Below are positions 7,867 to 24,352 of a stretch of 64,000 bases of DNA, in pieces. Origin of the DNA: Candidatus Promineifilum breve (lineage in GTDB: Bacteria; Chloroflexota; Anaerolineae; Promineifilales; Promineifilaceae); assembly GCF_900066015.1 (NCBI RefSeq), contig NZ_LN890655.1:3512726-3576725 (forward strand), given 5' to 3'. The first letter of the stretch is position 1. The number at the start of each line of letters is the position of its first letter. The notes beneath the pieces were generated by a model. That model ran no database searches, was not told the DNA's origin, and saw nothing but the letters and a program-made list of their open reading frames with translations. Position numbers and translations under genes: made by a program.

Positions 7867-8711
7867 GCTATACCTTTAGCCGCTATCTGGCCGCCAAACG
7901 GCCGATCGATGATCGCTCGCTGAACCACCACGTTTGGCAAACGGTGCGCGCCGCCTTGCCCGCCGGGCCGCTCGCCGTTCTGGAAGTCGGCGCGGGCATC
8001 GGCACGATGATCGACCGGCTCCACGAGCGCGGCCTGCTGGCCGAAGGTAGCCGCTACACGGCCGTGGATGCCGATCCGGCGCTGCTGGCCGAAGCCCGGA
8101 CAAGGCTGGCGGCAAGAGAGTTGCCCGTGACGCTGGAACTGGTGGCGGCCGACGTCCACGCTTTCGCCCGACGCGAGCGCGGCCGGCGGACGTGGGACTT
8201 GCTCGTGGCCCATGCCTTTCTCGATCTGGTGGACGCGCCGGCCCTGCTGCCGGAGTTGTTCGCGCTGCTGCGGCCGGGCGGGCTGTTCTGGTTCACCATC
8301 AACTTCGACGGGCTGACCGCGCTGGAGCCGCCGGTCGATCCCGGCTTTGACGACCTGGTGATCGACCTCTATCACCGGACGATGGACGAGCGGCGGCTGG
8401 ACGGCCGCCCCACTGGCGGCAGCCGCGCCGGGCGGGCGCTGCTGCGGCAAATCCCGGCCGCGGGCGGGCACATTCTGGCCGCCGGCGCGTCGGATTGGGT
8501 CGTCATGCCCCAGGCGGGTCACTATTCCGACGACGAGGCCTATTTCCTGCACCACATGCTCCACTTCTTCGAAAGCTCGCTGACCGGCCGGCCCGAACTT
8601 GACCCTGAACGCTTCGCCGCCTGGCTGGCCCGCCGCCGCGCCCAGATCGACGCCGGTGAATTGGCGTTGATCGTCCACCAGATCGACGTGGGCGGTGTTG
8701 TTGAGAACTAG
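7863..8711 (+). CDS. Class I SAM-dependent methyltransferase
   Basis: The start ATG 7863 overlaps the glycosyltransferase stop and has GGAGGGAGG just upstream; this gives 282 residues. Motif I (VLEVGAGIGT, about 39-48), the acidic residue that binds the SAM ribose (YTAVDADP, about 70) and the LLVAHAFLDLVD segment (about 118) fit a Rossmann-type methyltransferase. The C-terminal part has YHRTMDERR and HHMLHFFE segments that probably shape the substrate pocket. The substrate is unknown. It is the last gene of the dehydrogenase-PTPS-glycosyltransferase run, which converges on the phosphatidyltransferase run. Confidence 0.85.
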   Translation: MSYTFSRYLAAKRPIDDRSLNHHVWQTVRAALPAGPLAVLEVGAGIGTMIDRLHERGLLAEGSRYTAVDADPALLAEARTRLAARELPVTLELVAADVHAFARRERGRRTWDLLVAHAFLDLVDAPALLPELFALLRPGGLFWFTINFDGLTALEPPVDPGFDDLVIDLYHRTMDERRLDGRPTGGSRAGRALLRQIPAAGGHILAAGASDWVVMPQAGHYSDDEAYFLHHMLHFFESSLTGRPELDPERFAAWLARRRAQIDAGELALIVHQIDVGGVVEN

Positions 8712-8740
8712 CGACCGACGGCCGACGGCCGCTGAAGAAC

Positions 8741-8820
8741 GACAGCGATAGCGATCACGATAGCGATAGCGAAGCACTGCCCACTGCCCACTGCCCACTG
8801 CCCACTATCCACTGCCCACT
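8741..8820. repeat. Short-word tandem repeats between convergent genes
   Basis: Two kinds of simple repeat lie side by side: GATAGCGATCACGATAGCGA words (8741-8773), then about seven copies of a CACTGCC/CCACTATC 7-mer word (8775-8820). The second block runs into the minus-strand gene ending at 8805 and supplies its stop codon and last residues (VGSG). The same TGGGCAGTGGA words recur at 55720-55752. Confidence 0.75.
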
Positions 8821-9776
8821 GACCGCCCGGCCCACCACAACCCAAACAGCCCCAACGCCGTATCGCGGGCGCGGATGAGCAAGCCCAGGCTGATGCCGAA
8901 CGCCGGATCGAGGCCCAGCGCCCCGAAGGCCAGCGCCTGGCTCAGCTCCAGCGCGCCCAGGCCGGCGGGCAGCAGCAACAGAATGGAGATGCGGGCCGCC
9001 GTGAGGGCTACGACCAGTTGGGGCAGCGTGAGGTTGGTTCCCAGAAAGCTCGCCATCAGCCAATATTCAGCGATGAGCGCCGCCCAACTCAGGAAGGTCA
9101 CGGCAACGGCGGCGATGAACGGCCGTGGCGCGGCGCGGAAGGTGCGGCCGATCATGCCCTCGCTCTCGGCCACGGTGGCGGCGGCCGACGCCAGACGGGG
9201 CCAGCGCCGCGCCAGTGGCGTGAGGCCGCGCGAGGCCGGATAGAACCCGCGCGCCGTCAGGCCCAGATAGAGCAGCGGCAACGCCAATAGCGCCGCCGCC
9301 AGCCCCAGCGCTTGTTGCCCGGCGGTGCGCGGCACAACGCGCCATTGCAGCGCGGCGGCGATGCCCAGCAGCAGGAAGGCGAAGTTGACGGCGAACTCGA
9401 TGGCCTTATCGAGGGCCACGGCGGCCAATGCGGCGCTGCGCGGCACGGCGTGGTTCTTCTCCACCAGCAGCACCTGCAACGGTTCGCCGCCGACGTGGGG
9501 GCCGGGCGTGAAGTAGCTGAGGCCGAAGACCGCCAGCCGGTAGCCGACCAGCGGCCGAAAGGGCAGCCGGTGGCCCGCGCCGGCCAACAAGAGCCACCAG
9601 CGAGCGCTGATCGTCGCCAGCACGACGGCGTTGGCGACGACAAGGACGGCAATTTGCCACAGGTGGAGCCGGCGCAGGATGGCGACCACTTCGTCCAGCG
9701 ACACGAAGCGGATGCCCCACACCAACAGCGCCGCGCCCAGCACCCACGGCAAGAGTCGCAGCAGCCGCCGCCTCAT
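8805..9776 (-). CDS. Lysylphosphatidylglycerol-synthase-TM / flippase-like membrane protein
   Basis: The 323-residue protein is a polytopic membrane protein of the UPF0104/LPG_synthase_TM type (PF03706). It has about eight hydrophobic segments, the first at residues 8-25, and the family-typical FTPGPHVGGEPLQVLLVEKNH segment (about 112-131), with conserved Gly-Gly-Glu. Relatives are implicated in moving or modifying lipids across the membrane. The start ATG 9776 overlaps the phosphatidyltransferase stop by 4 nt (ATGA), so the two are translationally coupled. A longer upstream open frame exists but is only a shadow of the neighbouring gene. The stop at 8805-8807 lies inside a CACTGCC-word repeat. 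Confidence 0.85.
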   Translation of the reverse strand: MRRRLLRLLPWVLGAALLVWGIRFVSLDEVVAILRRLHLWQIAVLVVANAVVLATISARWWLLLAGAGHRLPFRPLVGYRLAVFGLSYFTPGPHVGGEPLQVLLVEKNHAVPRSAALAAVALDKAIEFAVNFAFLLLGIAAALQWRVVPRTAGQQALGLAAALLALPLLYLGLTARGFYPASRGLTPLARRWPRLASAAATVAESEGMIGRTFRAAPRPFIAAVAVTFLSWAALIAEYWLMASFLGTNLTLPQLVVALTAARISILLLLPAGLGALELSQALAFGALGLDPAFGISLGLLIRARDTALGLFGLWWAGRSVGSG

Positions 9777-10963
9777 CGCTCCCCCAATCGCCGGAATATG
9801 ACCTTCTCTTCCACCGGCCACAGGGCGAACGGCCCCGGCCCCAGCAGCATGAGCATGACGATGGCGACCAGCGCCGCGCCGTTGTCCCAGCGCAAGCCGC
9901 GGCCGGCGATGTCGAAGCCGATGGGCAGGCTGAGGGCCACAGACAAGGCGCGCCCCAGGATGCCCAGCCCAACCAGCGGCGCGCCGCTGACGGCGATGGC
10001 CGCTAGCAACGTCGCCAGCAGGCCCGGCCCCGGCGCGCCCCAACCGATTAAGATGGCTTGCCAGGCCGCCGGCGGCAACGGCCAACCGGCGCGAAGAATA
10101 GAGGTCATAGTGACGACCAGGAGCAACCGCCACAGTGGCGGTAAGAGGACGGCGAATAGCCGGTAGAGCCGGCGTTGCACGGCCCGATAGCGTGCGTGGG
10201 CCGGGTCGAGGCCGCCACTGACGACCAGCCAGTCGCGCAGGAAGCCCAGCCCGGTGGCCGCGGCGAATAGCGTCCCGGCGATGACGGCCATCGGCCGCGG
10301 CAGGATGGGCCACAGGACGACACTGAGAAAGCCCATCTGGAACCCGGCGAAGACGCGGCGGTGGGCGCTGGGGGCCATGTCGTGGAGCGGGCGGCCGAGC
10401 CGTCGCCGCAGCCACAGGCCGAGAACGAACAAGTAGCGCGCCAGCCCCAGCCCCACATACCACCACGGCAGTTGGCCGAACGAGACGGCCAACAGGATGA
10501 CGACCAGCGTGCCCAGCCCGTCGAACTCCATATCCAGCGCGCCGCCCAGCGGCGTCACGTGATTGGCCCGCCGCGCCAGATAACCGTCGAAATAATCGGC
10601 CACGTCGGTGATGGTGTAGAGCAGGACGATGACCCAGGCCAACGCCCCCGGCGGCCACGGGCCGAAGAGAAATCCGGCCAGCAGACCGATGCACAGCCCG
10701 CGCGCCAGCGTCAGCGCATTACCGGGGCCGAGGGTTGGCAGCAGTGTGGCCTCGCCCACCCGGTGATTGGCCGGCAGGTGGCGCCACACCACCCACAGGC
10801 CATAGGCCAGCGCCGCGCCGGACAGGAGCAACCACCGGCCGCTGTCGGGCCAGACGGCTCTGAGCCACACGTAGAAGGCCAGCCAGACGGCGAGCCACAG
10901 GGCGGCCGTTGCCCACCATTGTCGCCGCAGGGACGCCGGCGGCGTCGCCGAACCAGCGCTCAC
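9773..10963 (-). CDS. CDP-alcohol phosphatidyltransferase family membrane protein
   Basis: The signature DG-x2-AR-x8-G-x3-D-x3-D is fully present in DGYLARRANHVTPLG followed by GALDMEFD, at about residues 125-150. These enzymes transfer a phosphatidyl or phospho-alcohol group from a CDP-alcohol. At 396 residues it is about twice the usual size: the catalytic part is followed by further hydrophobic segments (about 230-390), including WRLLLVVTMTSIL and a C-terminal region that may be a second membrane domain. The chosen start is GTG 10963, overlapping the DUF427 stop by 4 nt (GTGA). Upstream in-frame ATGs lie inside DUF427 and give non-membrane, Arg-rich sequence, so they are unlikely. Coupling to the flippase-like gene suggests that both act on one lipid. 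Confidence 0.85.
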   Translation of the reverse strand: MSAGSATPPASLRRQWWATAALWLAVWLAFYVWLRAVWPDSGRWLLLSGAALAYGLWVVWRHLPANHRVGEATLLPTLGPGNALTLARGLCIGLLAGFLFGPWPPGALAWVIVLLYTITDVADYFDGYLARRANHVTPLGGALDMEFDGLGTLVVILLAVSFGQLPWWYVGLGLARYLFVLGLWLRRRLGRPLHDMAPSAHRRVFAGFQMGFLSVVLWPILPRPMAVIAGTLFAAATGLGFLRDWLVVSGGLDPAHARYRAVQRRLYRLFAVLLPPLWRLLLVVTMTSILRAGWPLPPAAWQAILIGWGAPGPGLLATLLAAIAVSGAPLVGLGILGRALSVALSLPIGFDIAGRGLRWDNGAALVAIVMLMLLGPGPFALWPVEEKVIFRRLGER

Positions 10964-11454
10964 CAGCTTCTTGTGCCCGGCTCGCCCTTGAACGGGCCGA
11001 CGATGTCGTCGGTAATCCAGCCGCCGTAGAAATCGCCGGGCTGGGGTCGCGCGCGCTCGCCATCGACCAGACAGGCATCCATCGGCCCGGCGTAGAAGGC
11101 GATGTAATCCTTGATGGCGACGAACGCCGGTGTCGGCTGCGGATAAGACCAGCTCACCCGTTCCACTTGCCGCCCGTTGACCGACAGATCGTAATAGCGG
11201 GCCGCGCCTTTCCATTCGCAAAACGACGAGCCGGCGGCCACGCTCAGATACGCCATACGGATGTCTTCCGGCGGCAGGTAGTAGACCGGCGGGTGGCTGG
11301 TCTCCAGCACGCGTTTGGCCCGGCGGGTGTCGGCGATGACCACGCCATTAAAAACGATCTGGATCTGTTTGTCCGTATCCTCCAGGCGCGGCGGTCGGGG
11401 GTAATCCCAGACGGATTCCTGGCCTGGCCCAGGTCGAATCGGCGTTGGATGCAT
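10960..11454 (-). CDS. DUF427 domain protein
   Basis: The 164-residue product matches DUF427: VFNGVVIADTRRAKRVLETSHPPVYYLPPEDI and SSFCEWKGAARYYDL are typical landmarks of this small beta-rich family, whose biochemical role is unknown. No signal peptide or membrane segment is seen. It is the first gene of a coupled minus-strand run and overlaps the phosphatidyltransferase start by 4 nt. It lies divergent from the MFS transporter gene with 111 nt between starts. Confidence 0.85.
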   Translation of the reverse strand: MHPTPIRPGPGQESVWDYPRPPRLEDTDKQIQIVFNGVVIADTRRAKRVLETSHPPVYYLPPEDIRMAYLSVAAGSSFCEWKGAARYYDLSVNGRQVERVSWSYPQPTPAFVAIKDYIAFYAGPMDACLVDGERARPQPGDFYGGWITDDIVGPFKGEPGTRSW

Positions 11455-11565
11455 ATGTTCTTCTCTCGTTGCGTAAACTCTGTGCTGATGTTACCGCAAA
11501 GATTATAGGCAGTTCCGGCCGCCACGCGCTATACTTTTCGTGGCGATTTTCATCAGGAGGCACGC

Positions 11566-12864
11566 ATGAACCAGAGCGAGCACCGTCGATTCACCTATAG
11601 CAAGACGCTCATCGTCGGCTTTGGCTTTTTGGGCATCAGCATCATCTGGCCTATCTTCAACCAGTTCATCCCCCTCTTTTTGCAGGCCGGCAACCCGCAA
11701 TTCGAGTCCCAATTGCTGGCCGAGGGGCGGGCTATCCCCGATGTGGTTGGCTTTGGCCTGGCGCCGTCGCTGGCGCTGTTCATTATGACCTGGGACAACC
11801 TGATCAATATTTTCATCCAGCCGTGGGTGGGGGCGCGCAGCGATCGCACCTGGACGCGCTTCGGCCGCCGCAAGCCGTGGATTCTAATTGGCCTGCCCAT
11901 TGCCGTCGTCGGTTTCGTCCTGTTGCCGTTCGCTCCCACGGCGCTGGCCCTGGCCGCCTTCATCCTCATCACCAACTTCGGCATGGCCCTCTTCCGCTCG
12001 CCGACGGTAGCCTGGCTGGGCGATCTCTTCCTGCCCGACGACCGCAGCAAGGCCAACGGCGTCATCAATCTGATGGGTGGCATCGGCAGCCTGCTCGCCT
12101 TCCTGGGCGGCGGCTACCTGTTCAACAACTTCGGCCGGGCCGCGCCGTTCATCGCCGGGGCCATCCTGATGATCGTCGCTCTGGCCGTGGCCGTGTGGCG
12201 GGTGCGCGAGCCGCGCCAACTGGTGGCCGACACCACCGCCGCGCCGCCGCGCTCGGTGCGCGAGAACCTGCGCCTGCTGGCCGGCCGGGCCGATCGCAGC
12301 GGCCTCTACGTGCTGCTAGGCATCCTCTTCTGGTTCATCGGCTTCAACGCTCTGGAGGCGGCGCTGTCGTCGTTCGCCGTCTTCTCGCTGGGCATCGCCC
12401 CAGGATCGGCGGCCATCTATTCGGCGTCGATCAGCCTGTCGTTCATCCTCTTTGCCCTGCCGGCCGGGATGCTGGGCACAAAGTTCGGCCGGCGCGGCGT
12501 TATCCTGGCCGGCCTGACCGGGCTGGCGATTGTCTTGGGCGCGGCCTTCTTCGTTATCCAGGGTGTGGCTACCTTTATCATCGTTCTGGTGCTGGGCGGG
12601 CTGTTCTGGGCGCTGGTCAACGTCAACAGCCTGCCCCTGGTCTATGACTTCGGCGACGAGGGGCAGATCGGGGCCTTTACCGGGCTGTATTACTTCTCCT
12701 CGCAACTGGCGGCGGTCATCGGCCCGACGCTGGGCGGCATCGTCGTCGATGTCATGGGCGACCAGTACCGCTGGATGTTCCCTTTCAGCGCCGTCTTCAT
12801 GGTGCTGGCGTTGTTGGTGATCCTGCGCATCCGGGCCGCTAAACAGGACGTGGCTCAGGCATGA
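11566..12864 (+). CDS. MFS transporter, GPH/SLC45-like sugar transporter
   Basis: The 432-residue protein has about 12 hydrophobic segments. Motif A of the sugar GPH/SLC45 branch is seen after the second segment: WVGARSDRTWTRFGRRKPWI (about 86-105). The N-terminus (FGFLGISIIWPIFNQFIPLFL) also fits. Relatives move sucrose, maltose or other glycosides with protons or sodium. AGGAGG lies 8 nt before the ATG. The stop overlaps the following GNAT start by 4 nt (ATGA, 12861-12864). The substrate is not determinable from sequence alone; a glucoside would fit the glycogen and maltodextrin enzymes elsewhere in the window. Confidence 0.88.
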   Translation: MNQSEHRRFTYSKTLIVGFGFLGISIIWPIFNQFIPLFLQAGNPQFESQLLAEGRAIPDVVGFGLAPSLALFIMTWDNLINIFIQPWVGARSDRTWTRFGRRKPWILIGLPIAVVGFVLLPFAPTALALAAFILITNFGMALFRSPTVAWLGDLFLPDDRSKANGVINLMGGIGSLLAFLGGGYLFNNFGRAAPFIAGAILMIVALAVAVWRVREPRQLVADTTAAPPRSVRENLRLLAGRADRSGLYVLLGILFWFIGFNALEAALSSFAVFSLGIAPGSAAIYSASISLSFILFALPAGMLGTKFGRRGVILAGLTGLAIVLGAAFFVIQGVATFIIVLVLGGLFWALVNVNSLPLVYDFGDEGQIGAFTGLYYFSSQLAAVIGPTLGGIVVDVMGDQYRWMFPFSAVFMVLALLVILRIRAAKQDVAQA

Positions 12865-13898
12865 GTGATCAACTTACTTGGCGGCCGGTCGAACCGGGCG
12901 ACGAATCGGCCATCGCCGACCTCATCAATGCCCACTCCCTGGCCGTCGTCGGCACGCGGCGAGCGCTGATCGACGCTGACGGCGATCTGCGCACGGCCCG
13001 CTACATACCGGGCGCGGCCGAGCAACAAGTCGTCCTCTCTCCCCACGGCGATCTCATCGCCCATACCTATCTCATCAGTCGCCCGCCGCACAACGTGGTC
13101 GAGTTCGGCCTCACCCTGCACCCCGACTTCCAACAGCCGCCCACCGGCGACGCGCTCCTGAACGAAATGGAGAGGGCCGCCCGCCAACTCGTGGCCCTCG
13201 CGCCGCCCGGCGTGCGGGTCGTGTTGCAGACCACGGTGTTGGCCGATGACGCTTTCCGGCGCGAACGGCTGACCGATCATGGCTTTCATCAGGCGCGCGA
13301 ATGGGTGCATCTGGCGTTGGCGCTTGAGGACGCCCCGGTTGTTGAACTGACCGACGGCGTCACGATCCGCGCGATGGATCAACGGGTCGATTGGCCGGCC
13401 GTCGGCGCGGTGATGGACGCCGCCTTCGCCGACCATTGGGGCGAGATGCGCCCGGAGCTGCGCACGCTCATGGAAGAGGACGAGGCAGAAGAAGAGGACG
13501 ACGCAGCGGAAGAGGAGGAGATAGAGGACGATCCCTACTCAAACTCGCTTGGCCTCTGCTTCGTGGCCGAGGCGGCAGGGGCGATCATCGGCGCCTGCCT
13601 GTGCAACGCCCGCACGGTCGAGTGGGCCGACGCCGGCAAGCTGGGTAGCCTGAGCGTCTTGCGCGCCTATCGCCGGACGGGCGTCGGCCGAGCGCTGACG
13701 GCCGCCGCCCTGGCTGAATTTCACCGTCGGGGCATTAGCCGCATCATCACCGATACCGACAACGCCAGTTTTACCGGCGCGAACCGGCTCTATCTGCGCT
13801 TAGGCTTTCGGCCGTACCGCTATGAGCACGTCTACGAAAAGGAATTGCGGCCGGGGACGGAGTGGCGGGTCTTGTCCGCGGCCGAGGTTGCGCCTTAG
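12861..13898 (+). CDS. Double GNAT-domain N-acetyltransferase
   Basis: The 345-residue protein has two GNAT-like halves. The N-terminal half (about 1-160) is degenerate. The C-terminal half (about 170-330) has the acetyl-CoA loop as RRTGVGRALTAAALAEF and the strand-turn TGANRLYLRLGF. Between them is a strongly acidic stretch at about residues 204-224 (EEDEAEEEDDAAEEEEIEDD), an unusual low-complexity insert. The layout resembles mycothiol-synthase-like tandem GNATs, but function is unknown. It starts inside the MFS stop codon and ends with a 4-nt overlap against the convergent phosphopantetheinyl transferase. Confidence 0.8.
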   Translation: MSDQLTWRPVEPGDESAIADLINAHSLAVVGTRRALIDADGDLRTARYIPGAAEQQVVLSPHGDLIAHTYLISRPPHNVVEFGLTLHPDFQQPPTGDALLNEMERAARQLVALAPPGVRVVLQTTVLADDAFRRERLTDHGFHQAREWVHLALALEDAPVVELTDGVTIRAMDQRVDWPAVGAVMDAAFADHWGEMRPELRTLMEEDEAEEEDDAAEEEEIEDDPYSNSLGLCFVAEAAGAIIGACLCNARTVEWADAGKLGSLSVLRAYRRTGVGRALTAAALAEFHRRGISRIITDTDNASFTGANRLYLRLGFRPYRYEHVYEKELRPGTEWRVLSAAEVAP

Positions 13899-14629
13899 CC
13901 GGGGAAGGCCAGCGTCAATACAAAATCGCCGTGGCGTCGCCACCGGCCGGTCAGTCGGGGCAGATTTCGGTCGGCCCGTTCTTCGTGCCAGACGAAGCGC
14001 AGCAGCCACCACCTAGCGGATTCATCCAGCGCCGGATGGGGCAGGCAGGACACGAGGCGCGTATCCTCGGCCAGCCCGCGCCGGATGGCCTTCAGCGCCG
14101 CTTCCTTGCCGCTCCAGATGGCATTGACCAGGGCGACGCGCTGCTCCGGCGGCACGACGGCTAGGAATTGCCGTTCCAGCGGCGTGAAATAATCCTCGAT
14201 GAAGGCCGGGGAACGCTCGGCAATCGCTTCCACGTCCGCGCCCATCGCCCGGCCGTCCCCCACCATGACGGCGCACAACGCCCGATTTTGGGCATGGCTG
14301 ATGGATAGCGTAAGCGGGGGGCCATTCGGCACGGTCACGATCGGCCAACCGTCGGCATGGGGCAGGACGGCGATCTGGTTTGGCGATAGAGGCTGGCCGG
14401 TTTTCCCCTCCACGACGCCCGCAATCAGCCGCTTGGCGGCGCGGCGACCCAGCAGCCAATCGCCGCGCCGCTTCGCCGCGTGCAAGCCGCGCCAATGGGT
14501 AAGCTCATCGGCCGTCAGCCACGCCGTGGCCGCCTCGTCCTGCCCGGCGTTGTCATCATCAGCTAGTGTCAACCAATAAAGGGGGCCGGACGGCGTTGCC
14601 ACCACACCACGCGATTCTTCGCCACTCAT
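13895..14629 (-). CDS. Sfp-type 4'-phosphopantetheinyl transferase
   Basis: This enzyme moves the phosphopantetheine arm from CoA to carrier domains. The 244-residue length is that of the Sfp/two-lobed type. The magnesium and CoA motifs are visible: LTLSISHAQNRALCAV (about 105-120), MGADVEAIAER (about 129-139) and WSGKEAALKAI (about 167-177). It lies 246 nt downstream of the megasynthase on the same strand and is therefore the probable activator of its five carrier domains. The 3' end overlaps the convergent GNAT gene by 4 nt. Confidence 0.9.
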   Translation of the reverse strand: MSGEESRGVVATPSGPLYWLTLADDDNAGQDEAATAWLTADELTHWRGLHAAKRRGDWLLGRRAAKRLIAGVVEGKTGQPLSPNQIAVLPHADGWPIVTVPNGPPLTLSISHAQNRALCAVMVGDGRAMGADVEAIAERSPAFIEDYFTPLERQFLAVVPPEQRVALVNAIWSGKEAALKAIRRGLAEDTRLVSCLPHPALDESARWWLLRFVWHEERADRNLPRLTGRWRRHGDFVLTLAFPG

Positions 14630-14875
14630 GCCCCCTATTATAGATAGTCTGGCGCATTTACGCCGTTGAACAGCTATACTGTCAGACCCCGTTCCGATCC
14701 GCGTTCATCCGTGCCAATCCGCGTCATCCGCGTTCAAAAATTCTTATCCGTGCTCATACGCAGGCCGCCCGCCGGATGGCTCCGGCGGGCGGCCTTTTGA
14801 GGAGGAAAGAGATGGCGTTACCAGGTAACGCACAACGCAGCGCCATGAACAGCGCTCATTGTCAATCAGTATGGG
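14630..14875. other. Intergenic region between megasynthase and phosphopantetheinyl transferase
   Basis: No gene is supported here. The region holds repeated CCGCGTTCATCCGTG-like words (about 14697-14740), a perfect 14-bp stem hairpin (14762-14798), and a 17-bp palindrome GCGTTACCAGGTAACGC at 14815-14831. The word repeats belong to the same ATCCGTG family found at 24174-24343 and 55755-55795. Confidence 0.6.
14762..14798 (+). terminator. Strong 14-bp hairpin with T run on the plus strand
   Basis: AGGCCGCCCGCCGG (14762-14775) pairs perfectly with CCGGCGGGCGGCCT (14782-14795) and is followed by TTT on the plus strand. In the minus direction, which is that of the flanking genes, it lacks a T tract, so there it would act as a 3' stability hairpin between the megasynthase and phosphopantetheinyl transferase messages. 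Confidence 0.5.
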
Positions 14876-24154
<9,279 letters not shown>

Positions 24155-24173
24155 AATTGTTTTCCCTCTTCGG

Positions 24174-24343
24174 AATGGCTACGGATTTAGACGGAAGAAA
24201 CAGATTTTCACGTGATTAAAATCCGTCCTTTCCGTGTGAATCCGTAGCCATGATTTTTATCTCCAGAATGGCTACGGATTAAGACGGATGAAACGGATTA
24301 AAACTAAGGGAAATCCGTCTCTTCCGTGCGAATCCGTAGCCAT
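24174..24343. repeat. Two tandem 78-bp inverted-repeat elements upstream of the megasynthase
   Basis: Copy 1 (24174-24251) and copy 2 (24266-24343) each start with ATGGCTACGGATT and end with AATCCGTAGCCAT, a perfect 13-bp inverted end, with further partly matching GACGGA/TCCGTC words inside. The copies are about 15 nt apart and fill most of the gap between the acyl-CoA dehydrogenase stop and the megasynthase start. They could fold as RNA hairpins or be a miniature dispersed element. No coding frame is supported. Confidence 0.8.
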
Positions 24344-24352
24344 AATCTTTTC

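Noticed and set aside
8741-8820. CACTGCC-word array as a small CRISPR
   Set aside because: Units are 7 bp with no spacers.
9777-10694. A 5' extension of the flippase-like frame into the phosphatidyltransferase gene, suggesting a fusion
   Set aside because: The extra sequence is Arg/Pro/Gly-rich, lies out of frame with the phosphatidyltransferase signature, and a normal membrane-protein start exists at 9776 coupled to the upstream stop.
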